Assembly: GCF_000024025.1 (NCBI RefSeq)
Contig: NC_013131.1
Location: 1,984,001-2,048,000, forward strand
Direction: 5' to 3'
Source of the DNA: Catenulispora acidiphila DSM 44928
GTDB lineage: Bacteria; Actinomycetota; Actinomycetes; Streptomycetales; Catenulisporaceae
DNA length: 64,000 bases
Below the pieces are notes generated by a model that saw only the letters and a program-made list of their open reading frames with translations, searched no databases and was not told the DNA's origin. A program made the position numbers and the translations under genes. Shown piece after piece: positions 1 through 7,901 of the stretch (position 1 is the stretch's first letter; each line of letters opens with the position of its first letter).

Positions 1-1
1 C

Positions 2-250
2 GCGCGGTTCGACGCCGCGTTCAAGGAGCTGAAGGACGAGGTGGCCTCGGTGGACGAAGCGGGCGCGCGTCGGTTCGTGGAGCGGATGGCGTTGCTGATG
101 CAGGGTTCGCTGATGCTGCGTTACGCGCCGACCGAGAGCGGGGACGCCTTCGTCGCCTCGCGGCTCGCCGGCGACTGGGGTCGGACCTTCGGGACGCTGC
201 CGCGCGGGCTGGCGATCGAGGCGATCGCCGGGCGCGCGCTGGCGGTGTGA
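2..250 (+). CDS. acyl-CoA dehydrogenase-like protein, C-terminal fragment (AidB-like)
   Basis: Only the last 82 codons are in the window; the frame is open from base 2 and the start lies upstream. The tail has a helical segment (RRFVERMALLMQGSLMLRYA) followed by DAFVASRLAGDWGRTFGTLP. From memory of the family this resembles the C-terminal end of actinobacterial acyl-CoA dehydrogenases of the AidB/isovaleryl-CoA dehydrogenase type, which oxidise acyl-CoA with FAD. No catalytic residue is in the visible part, so the substrate cannot be judged. It converges on the acetyltransferase gene that ends 7 bp further on. Confidence 0.55.
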   Translation, partial: ARFDAAFKELKDEVASVDEAGARRFVERMALLMQGSLMLRYAPTESGDAFVASRLAGDWGRTFGTLPRGLAIEAIAGRALAV

Positions 251-257
251 GAGGGCC

Positions 258-560
258 TCAGTCGGCGACGACCAGGTCCGCGTACTCGGGATTCTTCTCG
301 ATGTAGGCGGCGATGAACGGACACCACGGCGCAACCTTCAGATCCTGCGCCCGGGCGTCGTCCAGCGCGGCCTTGGCCAGCCGGCCGCCGATGCCGCGGC
401 CCTCGTACCTCGGCTGTACGCCGGTGTGCGGCAGGACCGCCACGCCGTCCCTGACGGTGTAGGTGAGGACGCCCGCCAGCGCTCCGTCCAGGTGCGCCTC
501 GTACTGGTGGCGCTCCTTGTTGTCGACCACCGTGACCTCGCCGCTCGCCACGTCGCTCAC
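258..560 (-). CDS. small GNAT-like N-acetyltransferase (YjdJ/Acetyltransf_CG type)
   Basis: A 100-residue protein starting at GTG, preceded by AGGAGG at good spacing. Its fold signature is that of the short GCN5-related family: a beta hairpin (residues about 18-45), the acetyl-CoA loop PRYEGRGIGGRLAKAAL (about 50-66), and the ending WCPFIAAYIEKNPEY. These mini-GNATs lack the N-terminal half of ordinary acetyltransferases, and their substrates are generally unknown. The gene is monocistronic and divergent from the pseudouridine operon, so its promoter region (561-670) is shared with it. Family assignment is fairly sure; function beyond acyl-CoA binding is not known. Confidence 0.8.
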   Translation of the reverse strand: MSDVASGEVTVVDNKERHQYEAHLDGALAGVLTYTVRDGVAVLPHTGVQPRYEGRGIGGRLAKAALDDARAQDLKVAPWCPFIAAYIEKNPEYADLVVAD

Positions 561-670
561 AACCCGCCTCCTGCTCGTTCTACGATCTTCAGTAGTGTTC
601 GCATCAGCGTAACCGGGACGGGTTTTTATGCCCGTCTCTCTCGTGCCCGTCGGGCTTGCAGGAGGCAGAA

Positions 671-1612
671 GTGACAGTGGACGGCGTAGGGCTCCGGATC
701 CACCCCGAGGTCATCGAGGCGCTGGAGTCGGACACCCCGGTGGTGGCGCTGGAGTCCACGATCATCAGCCACGGGCTGCCGCGGCCGGACAACCTGCGGG
801 TGGCGCGCGAGATCGAGCAGACCGTGCGCGACCACGGCGGCGTGCCGGCCACCATCGCGGTGATCGAGGGCAAGCCGTGCGTCGGATTGTCCGACGAGGA
901 GCTGCGGCTGATCGCCGAGTCCGATGACGTGGTCAAGCTCGGCGTGCGCGACCTGGGCGTGGCGGCGGCCAAGGGGCTGCACGGCGCGACGACCGTGGCG
1001 GCCACCGCCTCGCTGGCGGCGCAGGCCGACATCGACGTCTTCGCCACCGGCGGGCTCGGCGGCGTGCACCGGCACGCGCGCGACTCCTGGGACGAGTCGG
1101 CGGACCTGACCGCGCTGTCGCGCATCCCGATGGCGGTGGTGTGCGCCGGGGTGAAGTCGATCCTGGACGTGCCGGCGACGCTGGAGCGGCTGGAGACGCT
1201 GAACGTCCCGGTCTTCGGCTACCGGACGACCCAGTTCCCCGGCTTCTACCTCGCCGACTCGGGCCACGCGCTGGAGTGGAGCTTCGACTTCGCCGAGGAG
1301 ATTGCCGACGCGGTGCTGCAGCACTGGCAGCTGGCGTGGCCGGCGGTGTCCAGCGGCGTGCTGATCGCCAACCCGATCCCGGTCGAGGACCAGCTGGACC
1401 CGGTGCTGCACGACCGGATCCTGAACGAGGCCCTGGCCGCCGCGGACAAGGAAGGGATCGCGGGCAAGGACGTCACGCCGTTCCTGCTGGAGTTCTTCCA
1501 CCGCGAGACCGGCGGGGAGTCGCTGCGCGCGAACGTGCTGCTGGTCAAGCGCAACGCCGAGCTCGCCACCCGCATCGCGGCGGAGATCATCGACGCCGCG
1601 CCGAACCAGTAA
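671..1612 (+). CDS. psuG: pseudouridine-5'-phosphate glycosidase
   Basis: The 313-residue product is full length for PsuG, which reversibly splits pseudouridine 5'-phosphate into uracil and ribose 5-phosphate in the cytoplasm. Family motifs are visible: [16 protein letters not shown] near residue 25, [20 protein letters not shown] near 120, [20 protein letters not shown] near 155, and NPIPVEDQ near 235. The GTG at 671 is chosen because AGGAGG ends 5 bp before it; an in-frame TTG at 656 lies upstream of that ribosome-binding site. A PfkB kinase follows after 48 bp, the usual partner that makes the phosphorylated substrate. Three 7-bp repeats span the stop codon. Confidence 0.92.
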   Translation: MTVDGVGLRIHPEVIEALESDTPVVALESTIISHGLPRPDNLRVAREIEQTVRDHGGVPATIAVIEGKPCVGLSDEELRLIAESDDVVKLGVRDLGVAAAKGLHGATTVAATASLAAQADIDVFATGGLGGVHRHARDSWDESADLTALSRIPMAVVCAGVKSILDVPATLERLETLNVPVFGYRTTQFPGFYLADSGHALEWSFDFAEEIADAVLQHWQLAWPAVSSGVLIANPIPVEDQLDPVLHDRILNEALAAADKEGIAGKDVTPFLLEFFHRETGGESLRANVLLVKRNAELATRIAAEIIDAAPNQ

Positions 1613-1624
1613 CCAGTAACCAGT
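1604..1624 (+). repeat. 7-bp tandem repeat across the psuG stop codon
   Basis: AACCAGT occurs three times in direct succession (1604, 1611, 1618). The first copy supplies the last two codons, and the stop TAA straddles the first and second copies. Each unit boundary recreates GTAA, so a change of copy number would not remove the stop codon. Confidence 0.9.
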
Positions 1625-1660
1625 TATCCAGTCGCGGAATACGGAAGACGGAAGACCCCA

Positions 1661-2581
1661 GTGCCCATGGCCGACGCGGCAGCGCCGATCCTGGTGGTCG
1701 GCGACCTGATGGTGGACGTCGTGGCGCGGCTGGACGGCCCGCTGGTGACGGCCTCCGACAGCCCGGGGCGCATCGCGATGCGCGGCGGCGGCTCGGCGGC
1801 CAACACGGCCTGCTGGCTGGCCGCCGGCGGCGCCGACGCGCTGTTCGTGGGCTGCGTCGGCGACGACCTCCCGGGCCGCGAGGCCGCTGAAGCGCTCCAC
1901 GCCACCGGCGTCCGCACCGCGCTGAAGATCGACCCCTCCCGTCCCACCGGCACGGTCGTGGTCCTGGTCGACCCCACCGGCGAGCGCACGATGGTCCCGG
2001 ACCCCGGCGCCAACAGCGCCCTGACCCCGATGGACCTCCCGACGCACGAGTTCGCTCCCGGCCGCCACCTGCACCTGTCCGGCTACACGATCCTGAACCC
2101 CGCCAGCCGCGCCGCCGGCGTCGCCGCCCTGGACCTGGCCCGCCGCCGCGGCATGACCACCTCGGTCGACGTCGCCTCGGCCGGCCCGCTCGCCGCCGTC
2201 GGCCCGGACCGCTTCCTGGACTGGATCGGCGATCCCTTCATGCTCATCGCCAACCGCGACGAGGCAGCCGTCCTCACCGGCATCGACGACGACCCGGTCG
2301 CCGCCACCAGAGCCCTGACAGAGCTCTGCGACCAGGTGGTGGTCAAACTCGGCGCCGACGGCGTGGTCCGCCACGACGCCCTGTTCGACCGCACCATCCG
2401 CGTCCCGGCCGAGCAGCTCGCGCCGGGAGAGCTGATCGACACCACGGGAGCCGGCGACGCCTTCGCGGCGGGGTACCTGGCGGCGTGGATGCGGGACGAG
2501 GACCCGGAGGACGCTTTGGCGGCCGGGTGCCGGTTGGCGGCTCGGGTGATTCGGAAGGTCGGGGGACGGCCTCGCGGGTGA
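1661..2581 (+). CDS. psuK: PfkB-family carbohydrate kinase, probable pseudouridine kinase
   Basis: A 306-residue ribokinase-fold sugar kinase. N-terminal PfkB motif GGGSAANTACWLAAGG is near residue 45, and the C-terminal signature DTTGAGDAFAAGYLAAW is near 258, with the catalytic Asp in GAGD. It follows psuG by 48 bp on the same strand, so it most likely phosphorylates pseudouridine for PsuG; the specificity is inferred from context. Start is GTG 1661 or ATG 1667, with no strong ribosome-binding site for either. The downstream 175 bp to the convergent ABC gene is GC-rich and shows no obvious gene. Confidence 0.8.
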   Translation: MPMADAAAPILVVGDLMVDVVARLDGPLVTASDSPGRIAMRGGGSAANTACWLAAGGADALFVGCVGDDLPGREAAEALHATGVRTALKIDPSRPTGTVVVLVDPTGERTMVPDPGANSALTPMDLPTHEFAPGRHLHLSGYTILNPASRAAGVAALDLARRRGMTTSVDVASAGPLAAVGPDRFLDWIGDPFMLIANRDEAAVLTGIDDDPVAATRALTELCDQVVVKLGADGVVRHDALFDRTIRVPAEQLAPGELIDTTGAGDAFAAGYLAAWMRDEDPEDALAAGCRLAARVIRKVGGRPRG

Positions 2582-2756
2582 GGCGGCTGGGCGGCTGGGG
2601 CGGGGACGGGTCGCGGGTATAGGCGCTTCTACCGGAGCAAAGGCATGGCAGTTCGCGCGCGATCCCGGCCTCGGCCGCCGTATTCGAGTGCTGATCAGGA
2701 GCGTTGGCCGAGGCGCGCGCGGCGGCTGAGACAACTCCCGGCGTTCACAGCGCCGG

Positions 2757-3416
2757 TCAGTCCGTTTCGCCGACGTGGAACTCTTTGCGCGCCGCCACAT
2801 ACGTCGACACCGTCCAGCACAGCGCTGTTGCGGCGATGACCAGGACCGCGGGCAGCAGGGGCAGGCGTGCGCCCTGGTCGCTGGGGGTGATGCCGCGGAT
2901 GGCGGCGTTGACGGGGGAGCCGGTGGCGACCAGGACGGTGATGGCCAGGATGCCGGCGACGGGGATGGCCCAGGTGGCGCGGACCAGGATCGGGGGGTTG
3001 CACAGGGCGCCCACCGCGCTGCCGGCGAGGACGCAGAGGGCCATGGTGAGCAGGCCCGCTGTCAGGGCGGTCGTGGGGTGGATCGTGCCGACCGTCGACA
3101 GCATCGCCGTCGCGCCGCCGGCTGCCAGGACGAAGCCGCCGAGGCTCGCCGCTGCCAGGGCTGCGATGTGCGGCTTGCGCGGGCCCACGGCTCCGGCCAC
3201 GCAGTGCCGTGCGGCTTCCGGTTCGGCGGTCAAGGCGGCGCGCGTCAGCCAGGCGACGGAGGGGACCAGGATCGCGCCGGCGTAGCCGAGGGCTTCGCCG
3301 ATCTTCGCCGAACCCTGCGTTCCGATGGACACGATCGCCGCGTAGAAGATCGTCGCCGGGAGCCAGCGTCCGGAGCGCAGGAGCAGCGCCACGTAGTAGC
3401 GGATCAGCGCGGGCAT
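2757..3416 (-). CDS. ABC transporter membrane protein (six-helix, unassigned substrate)
   Basis: A 219-residue hydrophobic protein with about six membrane segments, a short charged loop near residue 60-75 (AEPEAARHCV) and a basic C-terminus. No named family is obvious from sequence alone. Its ATG overlaps the stop codon of the upstream ATPase gene by one base (TGATG), so the two are translationally coupled, and it is read as the permease half of that transporter. Substrate unknown. Confidence 0.7.
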   Translation of the reverse strand: MPALIRYYVALLLRSGRWLPATIFYAAIVSIGTQGSAKIGEALGYAGAILVPSVAWLTRAALTAEPEAARHCVAGAVGPRKPHIAALAAASLGGFVLAAGGATAMLSTVGTIHPTTALTAGLLTMALCVLAGSAVGALCNPPILVRATWAIPVAGILAITVLVATGSPVNAAIRGITPSDQGARLPLLPAVLVIAATALCWTVSTYVAARKEFHVGETD

Positions 3417-4255
3417 CAGGACTCCTCGGTCGCGCGGATCTGTGGGGGCGCCTGGGATACAGCGACGATGTGTACCTCTGGCCCGAGGGCCAGCAAACGC
3501 CGGAGCGACTCGTCGGAGCGCCGTTCGTCCACGACGATCCGGTGCCCGCCCTCGTGCCTCGCCGAGATCTCCGCTTCCGGCAGATGGGCAGCCAGAGAAC
3601 TGCCGGCCGCGCCGGCAATCGTGATGACCATTCGGCTGGCGGTGGCAGGAGTCTTCTCATCGGCCGTGTGCAGCGCTCCGTCCCGCACCACCCACCGCTC
3701 GTCCGTGGCATCGGCCAACCGCGCCGCGTCGTGGTCCACGAACACCACGCAAGCCCCGCCCCGAGCCCGCTCCCGCACCACCGCCGCCAGCTCCTCACGA
3801 GCCGCGACGTCCAACCCCGTCCACGCCTCGTCGAAGACCAGCAGCTCCGGATCGCCGAGCAGCGCTTGCGTCACTGCGATCTTCTGCGACGTCCCCTTCG
3901 ACAGCTCCTTCATCGCGGTCCCGGCGAACTGCTCCGCCCCGAACCGCTCCAGCAATTGCGTACCCTGCGACGCCGAGATCCCGCGCATCCGCGCATGATG
4001 CCGCAGATACTGCGCCGCGGTGAAGGGCAACGCCGGAGGGAACCGCTCCGGCACATAGCCGGTGGACGGACGTCCGCTCACCCGCCCTTTGGACGGCTCG
4101 GCGATCCCCGCGACAACCCGCAGCAGCGTCGACTTCCCGCTGCCGTTGTGTCCGTGGATCCGCACGACCCGCCCCGGCCGCAGCTCCAGCCGGACATCAC
4201 GCAGCACCCACGGTCCGCCGATCCGGTACCGCTTGCCGATCCCGTCGAGAAGCAC
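3416..4255 (-). CDS. ABC transporter ATP-binding protein
   Basis: A 279-residue ATPase starting at GTG. Walker A is GHNGSGKSTLL (about residues 34-44), Walker B is LLVFDEAWTGLD, and the switch His lies in VFVDHD. The signature loop reads ELSKGTSQK instead of the usual LSGGQ, a variant found in small ABC-2 type exporters. The last 80 residues after the switch region are not part of the core ATPase and have no recognised domain. Coupled by a one-base overlap to the membrane protein downstream. An export role is inference. Confidence 0.88.
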   Translation of the reverse strand: MLLDGIGKRYRIGGPWVLRDVRLELRPGRVVRIHGHNGSGKSTLLRVVAGIAEPSKGRVSGRPSTGYVPERFPPALPFTAAQYLRHHARMRGISASQGTQLLERFGAEQFAGTAMKELSKGTSQKIAVTQALLGDPELLVFDEAWTGLDVAAREELAAVVRERARGGACVVFVDHDAARLADATDERWVVRDGALHTADEKTPATASRMVITIAGAAGSSLAAHLPEAEISARHEGGHRIVVDERRSDESLRRLLALGPEVHIVAVSQAPPQIRATEES

Positions 4256-4343
4256 GGCTCCAGTCTGCCGTCCCGGGCGCGTCTAGTGCAGCCACAGCGT
4301 CACAGACCGCTGTCAGACGCCAGCCACACAGCAGCGTCGCAGG

Positions 4344-4397
4344 CCGCTGTCACACCACCAACCGCTGTCACACCACCAACCGCTGTCACACCACCAG
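4344..4397 (-). repeat. 18-bp tandem repeat over the 3' end of the NAD-kinase-like gene
   Basis: Three head-to-tail 18-bp units (starts 4344, 4362, 4380) reading CCGCTGTCACACCACCAA on the plus strand; the third ends in G. The gene's stop codon (4386-4388) lies in the third unit, so two whole extra units lie past the stop. A weaker related stretch continues upstream on the plus strand at about 4287-4343. Confidence 0.9.
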
Positions 4398-5279
4398 CCG
4401 CAGATGCCGCTGCGCAGCACGGATCCGCACCGTCTGCCCCCAGCTGAGCGCCAGGCAGTCGCCCTCGATCCCGTCGCCGAACACCACGAGCGACTCGCCC
4501 TCGATGCGAATCGTCAGCTCCTCCCCGTTCGGCAGCAGTCCTTCCGTCAGCGAAGCGCCGGTCGTCGGCGACGGCCACGCCTCCCGCACGAACCACCCCA
4601 GCTCCGGATCCGTCGGTCCCGGCAGGGTGATCTGCCGCGCCCGCTGCCGGGCGATCGACAGCAGCCAGCCGGTCGCGCCCGTCCCTGATCCGACCAGCAG
4701 TCCCGAGGACGAGTGGTGCTCCTCCTCGCCCTCCGGAGTGCTCAGCAGGTAGCGCGCGGACTGGTGTCCGGAGTGCCCGAGGTAGACCTCGTTCAGCGCC
4801 AGCAGGGACTCCCCGTCGTCGGTGGCGGCCGAGACCATGGTGCGGGACTCGAAGCGGGCCCGGCCGGCGCCGATCTGCGTGAGCAGGGACTGGAAGTCCC
4901 CGGGGGAGTGGCGGACCAGGACACCCACGTTCCGCCCCGGGTCGGGGTCGATGCCGATCACCGGCTGGCCGTCCAGGTACTTCGCGGTGTTGGCGACCAG
5001 TCCGTCCTGGCCGACCACCACCACGACGTCTTCGGGCTCGAACAGGAACCGCGGGAGGTCGGCGCGCTCGACCGTCCCGCGGCGCCACTCCTTGGGGATC
5101 GTGGAGGAGACCGCCTGTACGGCGCCGCTGAGCATGTCATGGCGCTTCTTCACCGAGGACAGCGAGACGCCGCGGCGCTTCTGGACGAACTCCGCCTGCC
5201 CCCACGTGCCCTGCTCGGCGACGATCTCGTCGCGTTCGCTGTGCCGGTGCACGATGACCACCCGCGGTGCCACGGACAT
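4386..5279 (-). CDS. degenerate NAD-kinase-like protein paired with an SPFH protein
   Basis: A 297-residue protein with the layout of the ATP-NAD kinase family but altered motifs. The GGDGT loop reads GQDGL (G90-Q91-D92-G93), the NE motif is kept (N163-E164 in ALNEVYLG), and the usual TPTGSTAY loop reads GSGTGATGW (197-205). The Asp and Asn-Glu pair persist, so nucleotide binding is plausible, but NAD phosphorylation is uncertain. It follows the SPFH gene by 3 bp and must share its transcript. A role at the membrane platform formed by the SPFH protein is inference. It could also be a lipid or sugar kinase of the same superfamily. Confidence 0.7.
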   Translation of the reverse strand: MSVAPRVVIVHRHSERDEIVAEQGTWGQAEFVQKRRGVSLSSVKKRHDMLSGAVQAVSSTIPKEWRRGTVERADLPRFLFEPEDVVVVVGQDGLVANTAKYLDGQPVIGIDPDPGRNVGVLVRHSPGDFQSLLTQIGAGRARFESRTMVSAATDDGESLLALNEVYLGHSGHQSARYLLSTPEGEEEHHSSSGLLVGSGTGATGWLLSIARQRARQITLPGPTDPELGWFVREAWPSPTTGASLTEGLLPNGEELTIRIEGESLVVFGDGIEGDCLALSWGQTVRIRAAQRHLRLVV

Positions 5280-5282
5280 CGC

Positions 5283-6437
5283 TCAGGACTCCCCGCCGCC
5301 GACGGCTCCGGCGGTACCGGAGCCGATCGCGCCGGAGCCCGCCGAGCCGTTCGCCAGCTTCGCCAGCAGCCCGGTCAGCACGTCCGGGGTCAGGTTCACC
5401 GTCCCGATCTCCGGCAGCTGCCCGGCGAACTCGCGCAGCGCCAGCGCGAACAGCACGCCGCGGTCCAGCCCGGCGTACGCCGCCAGCTTCGCCGCCTCGT
5501 TCTCCGCCTCGGCCGCGCCGACCGCGCGCAGGTCCTCGACGTTCGCCGAGGAGCGGGTGCGCAGCGCGTCCGCGTCCGCCTCGGCGACGATCCGGGCCCG
5601 CTCGGCGTTGGCCGCCGTGGCGATCCGCGCGCGCTCGGCCTCGCCCTCGGCCGCGATCCGCGCCCGGTCCGAGTCGCCCTCGGCGGCGATGCGCGCCGCG
5701 GCCGCCTGCTCGGTCGCCCGGCGCCGCGCGTTCGCGCCCTCCTGCGCGACCAGCTGCTCCTCGCGCGTGGCCAGCTCGATCTTGCTCTGCAGCTCGTTCT
5801 CGGTGATCGCGCGCTCGCGCTCGACCGCCAGCGCCCGGCGCTCGAAGCCCGCGCGATCCGCCTCCTGCTGGATCAGCTCCCTGGTCGGGGTGCGCAGTGC
5901 CCGCTCCACGTCGGCCTCCGGCTTCACCGCGACCACGCGGACGCCGAGCACGCCGATGCCGGTCTCGGTCAGGCGCGCGTCGGCGGCCAGGCCGGTGGTG
6001 ACCCGCTCCTGGACCGCCGCGGTGCCCGAGGCCAGGGCGTCGGCCAGCTCCAAGGTGGCGACCAGGGTCAGCGCGTGCTGCTGCGCCAGCTCCGTGAGCA
6101 GCGTCGCGACCTGCTCCAGCGGGGTGGCGCGCCACTGGCCGGAGGCCGGGTCGACGGCGAAGTCCAGGCGCTGGGTGGCCACGGCCGGGTCGACGAAGCG
6201 GAAGGTCATCGAGGCCTGCACGACGACGTCCTGGAAGTCCTTGGTGCGCGCGTGGAACAGCATCGGCAGCTCGCGGTCGTCGACCGGCACCTCGGCCAGC
6301 ACCGCGCTCAGCGGCCGGAACCAGAACGCCTGCCCGGTGCCCTCGTGGGCGACCTTGCCGCGCCGCAGGTGCACCACGTGGTTGGTCGGGCTGCCGCGGA
6401 AGTGGCTCACGAAAAGCCGTCTGGTGATGTCCGCCAT
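5283..6437 (-). CDS. SPFH/Band 7 (flotillin-like) domain protein
   Basis: A 384-residue protein. Residues about 15-190 form an SPFH domain (a beta-rich start, then FRFVDPAVATQRLDFAVDP and GIGVLGVRVVAVKPEADVER). Residues about 200-320 are an Ala/Glu/Arg-rich coiled coil with repeats of the type AAEGDSDRARIAAEGEAERA, followed by a Gly/Ser-rich tail. There is no signal peptide or clear membrane helix, so membrane association would be peripheral. Such proteins form oligomeric scaffolds. The ATG at 6437 has GGGGGAG about 8 bp upstream. The gene leads the two-gene unit with the NAD-kinase-like protein. Confidence 0.85.
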   Translation of the reverse strand: MADITRRLFVSHFRGSPTNHVVHLRRGKVAHEGTGQAFWFRPLSAVLAEVPVDDRELPMLFHARTKDFQDVVVQASMTFRFVDPAVATQRLDFAVDPASGQWRATPLEQVATLLTELAQQHALTLVATLELADALASGTAAVQERVTTGLAADARLTETGIGVLGVRVVAVKPEADVERALRTPTRELIQQEADRAGFERRALAVERERAITENELQSKIELATREEQLVAQEGANARRRATEQAAAARIAAEGDSDRARIAAEGEAERARIATAANAERARIVAEADADALRTRSSANVEDLRAVGAAEAENEAAKLAAYAGLDRGVLFALALREFAGQLPEIGTVNLTPDVLTGLLAKLANGSAGSGAIGSGTAGAVGGGES

Positions 6438-6480
6438 GGTGTTCTCCCCCAGGAAAGTCAGAGCCTTTCAAGACGGTGCG

Positions 6481-6510
6481 ACGGTAGCGCCTCGCGCCCC
6501 TTATCGTCAA
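6481..6510 (-). promoter_or_regulatory. candidate promoter of the SPFH/NAD-kinase-like unit
   Basis: On the minus strand TTGACG (6510-6505) and TACCGT (6486-6481) are spaced 18 bp apart, a plausible -35/-10 pair about 45 bp before the SPFH start. The -35 hexamer lies inside the palindrome at 6494-6529. Confidence 0.5.
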
Positions 6511-6529
6511 GTTGACGAAATGGGGGCGC
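6494..6529. promoter_or_regulatory. large palindrome, candidate operator between the SPFH gene and the GntR regulator
   Basis: TCGTCAA-G-TTGACGA is a perfect 7-1-7 palindrome (6504-6518), flanked by outer arms GCGCCCC (6494-6500) and GGGGCGC (6523-6529). It overlaps the -35 of the SPFH promoter and lies about 190 bp before the GntR gene. It could be a repressor site, possibly for the GntR protein; this is inference. Confidence 0.6.
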
Positions 6530-6714
6530 GGGACCGTCGGACGACTCAACATCCGCATACTCGACGCCCTGGCAGACAGCCTTGAGGGAAAAGTCCTGAT
6601 AGCTCCTCGGGGGCGACGCCCCGACCTGCGGGTGATCATTCCGACGGGTGACATCGGCACGACTATCGGCTAAGAATCCTCAAGTCCGCCCGCGGTGCGG
6701 CCGACGACAACAAC

Positions 6715-7566
6715 ATGAGCATTCCTACACACATGACCGGGACCGCCGCGCCCGTCGACACTCTTCCCGCCCCCTCGCCGGTCGCCAACACCCTCGCCGC
6801 GGCCGCCGGCGGCACGATGACCGACTCCTACCTGTCCCTGCGCGCCGGGACCCAGGCCCGCGGCCTGCACGGCCAGCTGGTCCAGCAGCTCGGCCGGATG
6901 ATCGTGGCCGGCGAGCTCGGCGCCGACCGGCCGCTGGTGCCCGAGGAGATCGGCCGCCGCTTCGAGGTCTCGCGCACCGTGGTCCGCGAGTCGCTGCGGG
7001 TGCTGGAGGCCAAGGGCATGGTGACGGCGCGGCCCAACGTCGGGACCCGGATCCGCCCGGTGCCGGAGTGGAACCTGCTGGACCCGGACGTCATCGAGTG
7101 GCGCGCGGCCGGGGTGGCGGGCCTGGACCAGTGCCGCGAGCTGGCCGAGCTGCGCTGCGCCTTCGAGCCGCTGGCCGCGCAGCTGGCCTCCGGACGCCTC
7201 TCGGAGCCCGCCGCGGCCCGGCTCTCGGAGCTGGCCGTGCTGCTGAAGCAGGCCGCCGCCAACGGCGACCAGCCCGGCTACGCCAAGATCGACGGCGAGT
7301 TCCACGCGCTGCTGGTCGCCGAGTGCCCGAACCGGATGGTGGAGCACCTGGCGCGGGTGGTGACCGGCGCGGCCGAGAGCGCGGGGCTGCGGCGCCGTTC
7401 CTGCGGGCCGATGGGCGACGCCGGCGCGGCCGCGCACCAGCGCCTCGCTGAGGAGATCGCGGCCGGCGACGGTGTGGCCGCCGCGAGCGTGATGCGCGCC
7501 ATGCTGGCCGCTCAGCTGGAGGAGCAGTCCGCGGCCTACGGTCTGCCGGGCCAGCGCGGACAGTGA
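6715..7566 (+). CDS. GntR/FadR-family transcriptional regulator
   Basis: A 283-residue regulator. Winged helix-turn-helix at about residues 55-110 (PEEIGRRFEVSRTVVRESL, then EAKGMVTARPNVGTRI), followed by a C-terminal FCD ligand domain with ELAELRCAFEPLAAQLA and the metal/ligand histidine region GEFHALLVAECPNRM. The sequence recalls the gluconate-operon repressor of Streptomyces, but no gluconate gene is adjacent, so the effector is unknown. The first 35 residues are low complexity, and an ATG at 6817 (MTDSYLSLRAG) may be the true start; neither has a strong ribosome-binding site. Divergent from the SPFH unit. Confidence 0.85.
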   Translation: MSIPTHMTGTAAPVDTLPAPSPVANTLAAAAGGTMTDSYLSLRAGTQARGLHGQLVQQLGRMIVAGELGADRPLVPEEIGRRFEVSRTVVRESLRVLEAKGMVTARPNVGTRIRPVPEWNLLDPDVIEWRAAGVAGLDQCRELAELRCAFEPLAAQLASGRLSEPAAARLSELAVLLKQAAANGDQPGYAKIDGEFHALLVAECPNRMVEHLARVVTGAAESAGLRRRSCGPMGDAGAAAHQRLAEEIAAGDGVAAASVMRAMLAAQLEEQSAAYGLPGQRGQ

Positions 7567-7901
7567 ACAACCGGTGATCGGCGGCGTCCGGTAGCGTTAC
7601 CGCCAGAGCTTGCCAGTGGTGCGGGGCACCGCCGTATCGCCGGGACGCCGAGCGGCGAGTTCGAGGCGGTGCCCGCCGATTACCGGGTATCCGGTGCCGG
7701 GGGAATACATCGGCGTGCCACAATGCTATGTCGCGTGCAATGCGGAACGACCGGGTGCGACCGGCCGGATCCGCGGCGCGATCGGAATCTTCCACACGAA
7801 CCCGACACAGAGCAAGACGGCCGGTACGTCTCAAGCGGACCGGTTGTATCCCGGCTCACGTCGGAAGCGGGTGGTTGCCATCCAGTAGCGAGAGGGTTTT
7901 C
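7567..7901 (+). other. 335-bp leader region of hrdB
   Basis: No gene is supported here. A small hairpin CGGTA-GCGT-TACCG lies just after the GntR stop codon and could be a weak terminator. The region must hold the hrdB promoter, but I see no confident -35/-10 pair or SigR-type GGAAT/GTT pair. Open frames that run through it are antisense or upstream extensions without ribosome-binding sites. Confidence 0.5.

Noticed and set aside
626-2800. Very long open frame on the minus strand opposite psuG and psuK
   Set aside because: It is antisense to two well-supported genes, has Arg/Gly/Pro-rich composition without any family motif, and is expected from GC-rich third codon positions.
7728-7901. Upstream extension of hrdB by 58 codons
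   Set aside because: Arg-rich, without a ribosome-binding site; GTG 7902 has GAGAGG and the HrdB N-terminal pattern.
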